NCBI GenBank assembly: GCA_964427655.1
Contig: CAYRWE010000214.1
Span: forward strand, 1-8,826
Direction of reading: 5' to 3'
Source: CAVQNQ01 sp964427655
GTDB lineage: Bacteria > Acidobacteriota > Terriglobia > Bryobacterales > Bryobacteraceae
Length of the DNA: 8,826 nucleotides
Shown: piece by piece, positions 6,465 through 8,826 of the stretch
Position numbering within the stretch: the stretch's first letter is position 1
Layout of the letters: every line of letters starts with the position of its first letter
Position numbers and translations under genes: made by a program
The notes under the pieces: model-generated
Seen by the model: the letters and a program-made list of their open reading frames with translations, nothing else
The model's database searches: none
Told to the model about the DNA's origin: nothing

Positions 6465-6491
6465 GTAAGGCCGCGGCCGGCCGCGCCTTAC
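6465..6491. terminator. Strong GC-rich inverted repeat between the secretin and OmpH genes
   Basis: GTAAGG, one unpaired C, then CGCGGCC is followed directly by GGCCGCG and CCTTAC. This gives a 13-base-pair cruciform or hairpin with one bulge and almost no loop. It begins about 30 bases after the secretin stop codon and about 80 bases before the OmpH start. There is no T-run on either side, so a U-tract-dependent terminator is unlikely. A U-less terminator, an mRNA-end stabiliser or a protein-binding dyad all remain possible. The rest of 6386-6520 shows no confident promoter. Confidence 0.45.
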
Positions 6492-6520
6492 CGATAGGTT
6501 CAAGGGCGCGCGGATGCGGT

Positions 6521-8140
6521 TTATAGAGGGCTGATGGGCTTGCTGTCGGATCCCAAGCCCAGCCTCACCGGTACCGTCTCGCTCGGCGGCAGGGTCACCA
6601 GGTGCGGCCGAATCAGCACCAGGATCTGGTCGTTGCTGGTGCTATGGGTGTGAACGCTCGTGAGCGGCCCCAGATAGGGAACCTGGGAGAGGCCCGCCAA
6701 TCCGGCGACGCTGCGCGCCTCGTTCACATCCAGCAGACCAGTCACCGCCGCCCATTCTCCGAAATCGAGCTGCGCCTTGGATTTCAGCACGCGGCTCGAG
6801 ATCACCGGTATCCCGTTCACCGATTGCCCCGACAAGACTTTGAACTCGGCGTCGATGTCCAGCGTGACGCTGGCGGTCCCGTGCACGCTGGGTGTGACCT
6901 TGATGCTGAAGCCCAAGTCTTCGTATGTAAAGGAGGGTGGCGGCGTGTATACGTTTCCCTGGGCGCCGGACGTAAAGCTGGCCGGTCCGAAGTAGCCCGC
7001 GGTCAGGACGGGGTAGCGATCGCCCACATGCAGACTGGCCGGCTGGCCATCCACCGAACGCAGCTCGGATTGGATCATCAGCGCGCCCGAGGATTTGGTC
7101 ATCTGCGCCACCGCCGAGGGGGTCAGGATGCCCAGGCCTATGAGGGTCTTGCCTCCACCGAAAGCCAGCAGGCCGACGATATTCTGCGGTGTGCTGACGG
7201 TGTTGTTGAGCCAGGTCGTTAGCGGGGTGAGACTGAACAGAGTGGGGAAATCGATGCCGTAGGTGATCATATCGTTGCGGCTGACTTCCACCAGCTTCAC
7301 CTCTACCACCACCTGGCCGCGCGCATGCACCAATTGCTCGAGCAGGGCACGTGCCGGCAGCACTTTGGAAATGGGACCCCGCAGGACCACCATGTTGTCC
7401 TGCGTATCCCAGGCGGCTTTCTCGAGAGCCATGGATTGCTGCACCGCGGTGATGGCGGCTGTGAAATCCTGCGGATTGGTGGCTTCTCCCAGATGCACTC
7501 CCACGGCCACGTTCGGCTCCAGTTCGGCGCGCTTCGGGGCGGTGTCCCGCGCCACCAGGAATACCTTGGGGGTAAGCGGCACGATGAAGGAAGCCGTGGC
7601 CGCCTCCAGGGCGTGCAGCGCCTGCCGGTAATCGAGCCCCTCCACGCGGAAGCGCAGCGGAGCTACGGGCTGATACTCGCCGTCGAAGACGCAATCCAGG
7701 CCGAACGCATGGGCCACCTGCCCGAACAGGGATTTCGGATCGCCGGTCAGGTCGAAATCCCGCGTGCCCGGTTGGGAAGCCAGCTCGGCGGGCGGCAGCG
7801 GCTGGCGTGCATCGGCCAAGTCCCTGACGGTAGCGGTTTCGAGCGCAACCGGCGTCTCCGTATCGTCGCCATCATCCGGGGAATCCATCGCCACGACCGG
7901 GGCGGGTTTGGCTTCGAGCGCTGCACGCGAACGCACCGCCTGGCTGCGCAGCCAGTAAGTCAGGTTGTTCGGTTCCATGGCGGCCGCTTCGGAATATAGA
8001 AGATACGCCTGGGCCATGTGGCCGGCCTTTTCCGCGCTCCGGCCGCGCTTGTAGAGAACCTCCGCGGATGGCTCATTGGCCGCCATGCATGCGGTAAGCA
8101 TTACGGCAGCCAGGAACGCAGCAATCCGCACCTTCGGCAT
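6521..8140 (-). CDS. Secretin-domain outer-membrane lipoprotein with N-terminal TPR-like segment
   Basis: Secretins form ring-shaped outer-membrane gates for type II/III secretion and type IV pili. The 539 residues show a signal peptide with a good lipobox (LTAC, Cys18; Met at +2 favours the outer membrane), a TPR-like helix pair (about 26-60), an acidic linker (80-125), an STN/N0-like domain (about 128-198), an N1/NolW-like segment (about 208-275) and the secretin core (about 276-515). The core begins VVVEVKLVEVSRND and ends with VPYLGPL at 487-493 and a DQILVLIRPHLV strand, matching the VPxLG...ELxIxIxPxxV signature. Genes for pilM-P or gspE-F are not adjacent, so this may be an orphan or minor secretin. 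The TPR-like opening plus lipid anchor could replace a separate pilotin; that is inference. The ATG at 8140 lacks a clear Shine-Dalgarno. Confidence 0.88.
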   Translation of the reverse strand: MPKVRIAAFLAAVMLTACMAANEPSAEVLYKRGRSAEKAGHMAQAYLLYSEAAAMEPNNLTYWLRSQAVRSRAALEAKPAPVVAMDSPDDGDDTETPVALETATVRDLADARQPLPPAELASQPGTRDFDLTGDPKSLFGQVAHAFGLDCVFDGEYQPVAPLRFRVEGLDYRQALHALEAATASFIVPLTPKVFLVARDTAPKRAELEPNVAVGVHLGEATNPQDFTAAITAVQQSMALEKAAWDTQDNMVVLRGPISKVLPARALLEQLVHARGQVVVEVKLVEVSRNDMITYGIDFPTLFSLTPLTTWLNNTVSTPQNIVGLLAFGGGKTLIGLGILTPSAVAQMTKSSGALMIQSELRSVDGQPASLHVGDRYPVLTAGYFGPASFTSGAQGNVYTPPPSFTYEDLGFSIKVTPSVHGTASVTLDIDAEFKVLSGQSVNGIPVISSRVLKSKAQLDFGEWAAVTGLLDVNEARSVAGLAGLSQVPYLGPLTSVHTHSTSNDQILVLIRPHLVTLPPSETVPVRLGLGSDSKPISPL

Positions 8141-8212
8141 ATTAGGTTGACGATGCCGGGTTGGCGCACGTGCAACCGGTTTGTTTGTGCGAATCTGTTC
8201 ATAGAGACTGCC
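8141..8212. promoter_or_regulatory. Divergent intergenic region between the secretin and MscS genes
   Basis: Promoters for both divergent genes should lie in these 72 bases, or just inside the genes. I see TTGACG at 8147-8152 (plus strand) without a matching -10 box, and an 8-base palindrome GCACGTGC at 8165-8172 that could be a regulator site. Neither is convincing alone. Confidence 0.3.
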
Positions 8213-8826
8213 ATGAATGCGATCCGGCGGCTGATCCCGCGCCTGTTAGCCATGGACCCCATGGAGCTGCTGCTGCCGCTCGGTATCTTTGCGGTGGTTC
8301 TGGCGCTCGGGTACCTGGCGCGCCGGCTGTTTATCGGGGCCCTGCACCGATGGAGCCAGCGAACCGGCAGCCGCCCGGCGCAAATTCTCACGAATTCCAT
8401 GCGCGGCCCGACCTTGATCTGGGCGGTTATCCTGGCCGCGCATCTGGCCCTGGAGTCGTCGCCCCTGCCCGACTCGGTCACCCATTGGACCGCCACTACC
8501 CTGCTGGCGCTCTGGATTTTCTCGCTCACCCTGATGGGGATGCGCATGGCGCGCGACCTGGTGCGCTTCTTTGGAGGCCAGATCCCCGGCGCGCTTCCCG
8601 TGACCACGCTCACTCAGAACCTCGCGCAACTGGGCGTCTTCATCCTCGGTATCTTATTGATCCTTAGCGCCGTGGGCGCCAAGATCACCCCTATTCTGAC
8701 AGCCCTCGGGGTCGGCGGTCTGGCCGTGGCGCTGGCGCTCCAGGATACCCTCTCGAACCTGTTCGGCGGCTTCTACGTGGCGGTGGCCGGGCAGGTGCGC
8801 CTGGACGACTACATCAAGCTCAACAC
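8213..8826 (+). CDS. MscS-family mechanosensitive ion channel, C-terminus missing
   Basis: Small-conductance mechanosensitive channels in the inner membrane open when membrane tension rises and release solutes during osmotic down-shock. I read 204 complete codons before the window ends. Hydrophobic helices lie at about 19-41, 66-83, 95-113 and 137-155. They are followed by the pore helix (about 160-185, ILTALGVGGLAVALALQDTLSNLFGG), whose Gly/Ala spacing is the family signature. The first strand of the soluble beta domain follows (GQVRLDDYIKLN). The extra N-terminal helices make it a larger member than E. coli MscS. The ATG at 8213 has only a weak GAGA upstream; the alternatives at 8252 and 8261 would cut into the residues ahead of the first helix. 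It is divergent from the secretin gene. Confidence 0.92.
   Translation, partial: MNAIRRLIPRLLAMDPMELLLPLGIFAVVLALGYLARRLFIGALHRWSQRTGSRPAQILTNSMRGPTLIWAVILAAHLALESSPLPDSVTHWTATTLLALWIFSLTLMGMRMARDLVRFFGGQIPGALPVTTLTQNLAQLGVFILGILLILSAVGAKITPILTALGVGGLAVALALQDTLSNLFGGFYVAVAGQVRLDDYIKLN

Noticed and set aside
8200..8205. CATAGA as a -10 box giving a leaderless MscS transcript
   Set aside because: It matches TATAAT at only three of six positions and has no supporting -35 or TGn extension.
8101..8629. Minus-strand frames of 170 and 127 codons at the right edge
   Set aside because: They are antisense to the MscS channel, whose pore-helix signature is on the plus strand.

Overview
The window looks like chromosomal DNA of a GC-rich, diderm (Gram-negative type) bacterium. 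The outer-membrane items (an OmpH/Skp-type periplasmic chaperone and a lipoprotein secretin), the GC-rich third codon positions and the overall gene style would fit an acidobacterium of the Solibacter/Bryobacter kind. That taxonomic guess is inference only; no marker gene is present. I see no phage, transposon, CRISPR array, tRNA or rRNA.

Layout. (1) Positions 1-692, minus strand: the first 230 codons of a cystathionine gamma-synthase/methionine gamma-lyase family PLP enzyme that runs off the left edge. (2) 790-2852, plus strand: a two-gene unit, divergent from the first gene, with an exported S41 peptidase of tricorn-core type followed 8 bases later by an exported LolA-like protein. (3) 2866-4850, minus strand: a frameshifted C-terminal scrap of one chemoreceptor, then an intact dCache chemoreceptor preceded by a near-ideal sigma-28 (FliA/SigD) promoter. 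(4) 4879-6385, minus strand: in transcription order an OmpH/Skp chaperone, a small one-pass membrane protein (18-base gap) and, after a 157-base gap with a hairpin and a palindrome, a 90-residue zinc-ribbon-like protein. (5) 6521-8140, minus strand: a stand-alone secretin-domain lipoprotein with an N-terminal TPR-like segment. (6) 8213-8826, plus strand: the first 204 residues of an MscS-family mechanosensitive channel, divergent from the secretin and cut by the right edge.

The theme is mostly cell envelope and environmental sensing: envelope proteolysis, outer-membrane protein chaperoning, an outer-membrane pore, a tension-gated channel and a chemoreceptor. The genes do not form one recognisable pathway. 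I do not see convincing evidence for a wholly new system. The best leads are the sigma-28 promoter that leaves almost no leader before the chemoreceptor start, the decayed second chemoreceptor beside it, the tricorn-type active site in the S41 peptidase, a possible leaderless S41 transcript, and the orphan TPR-secretin lipoprotein.
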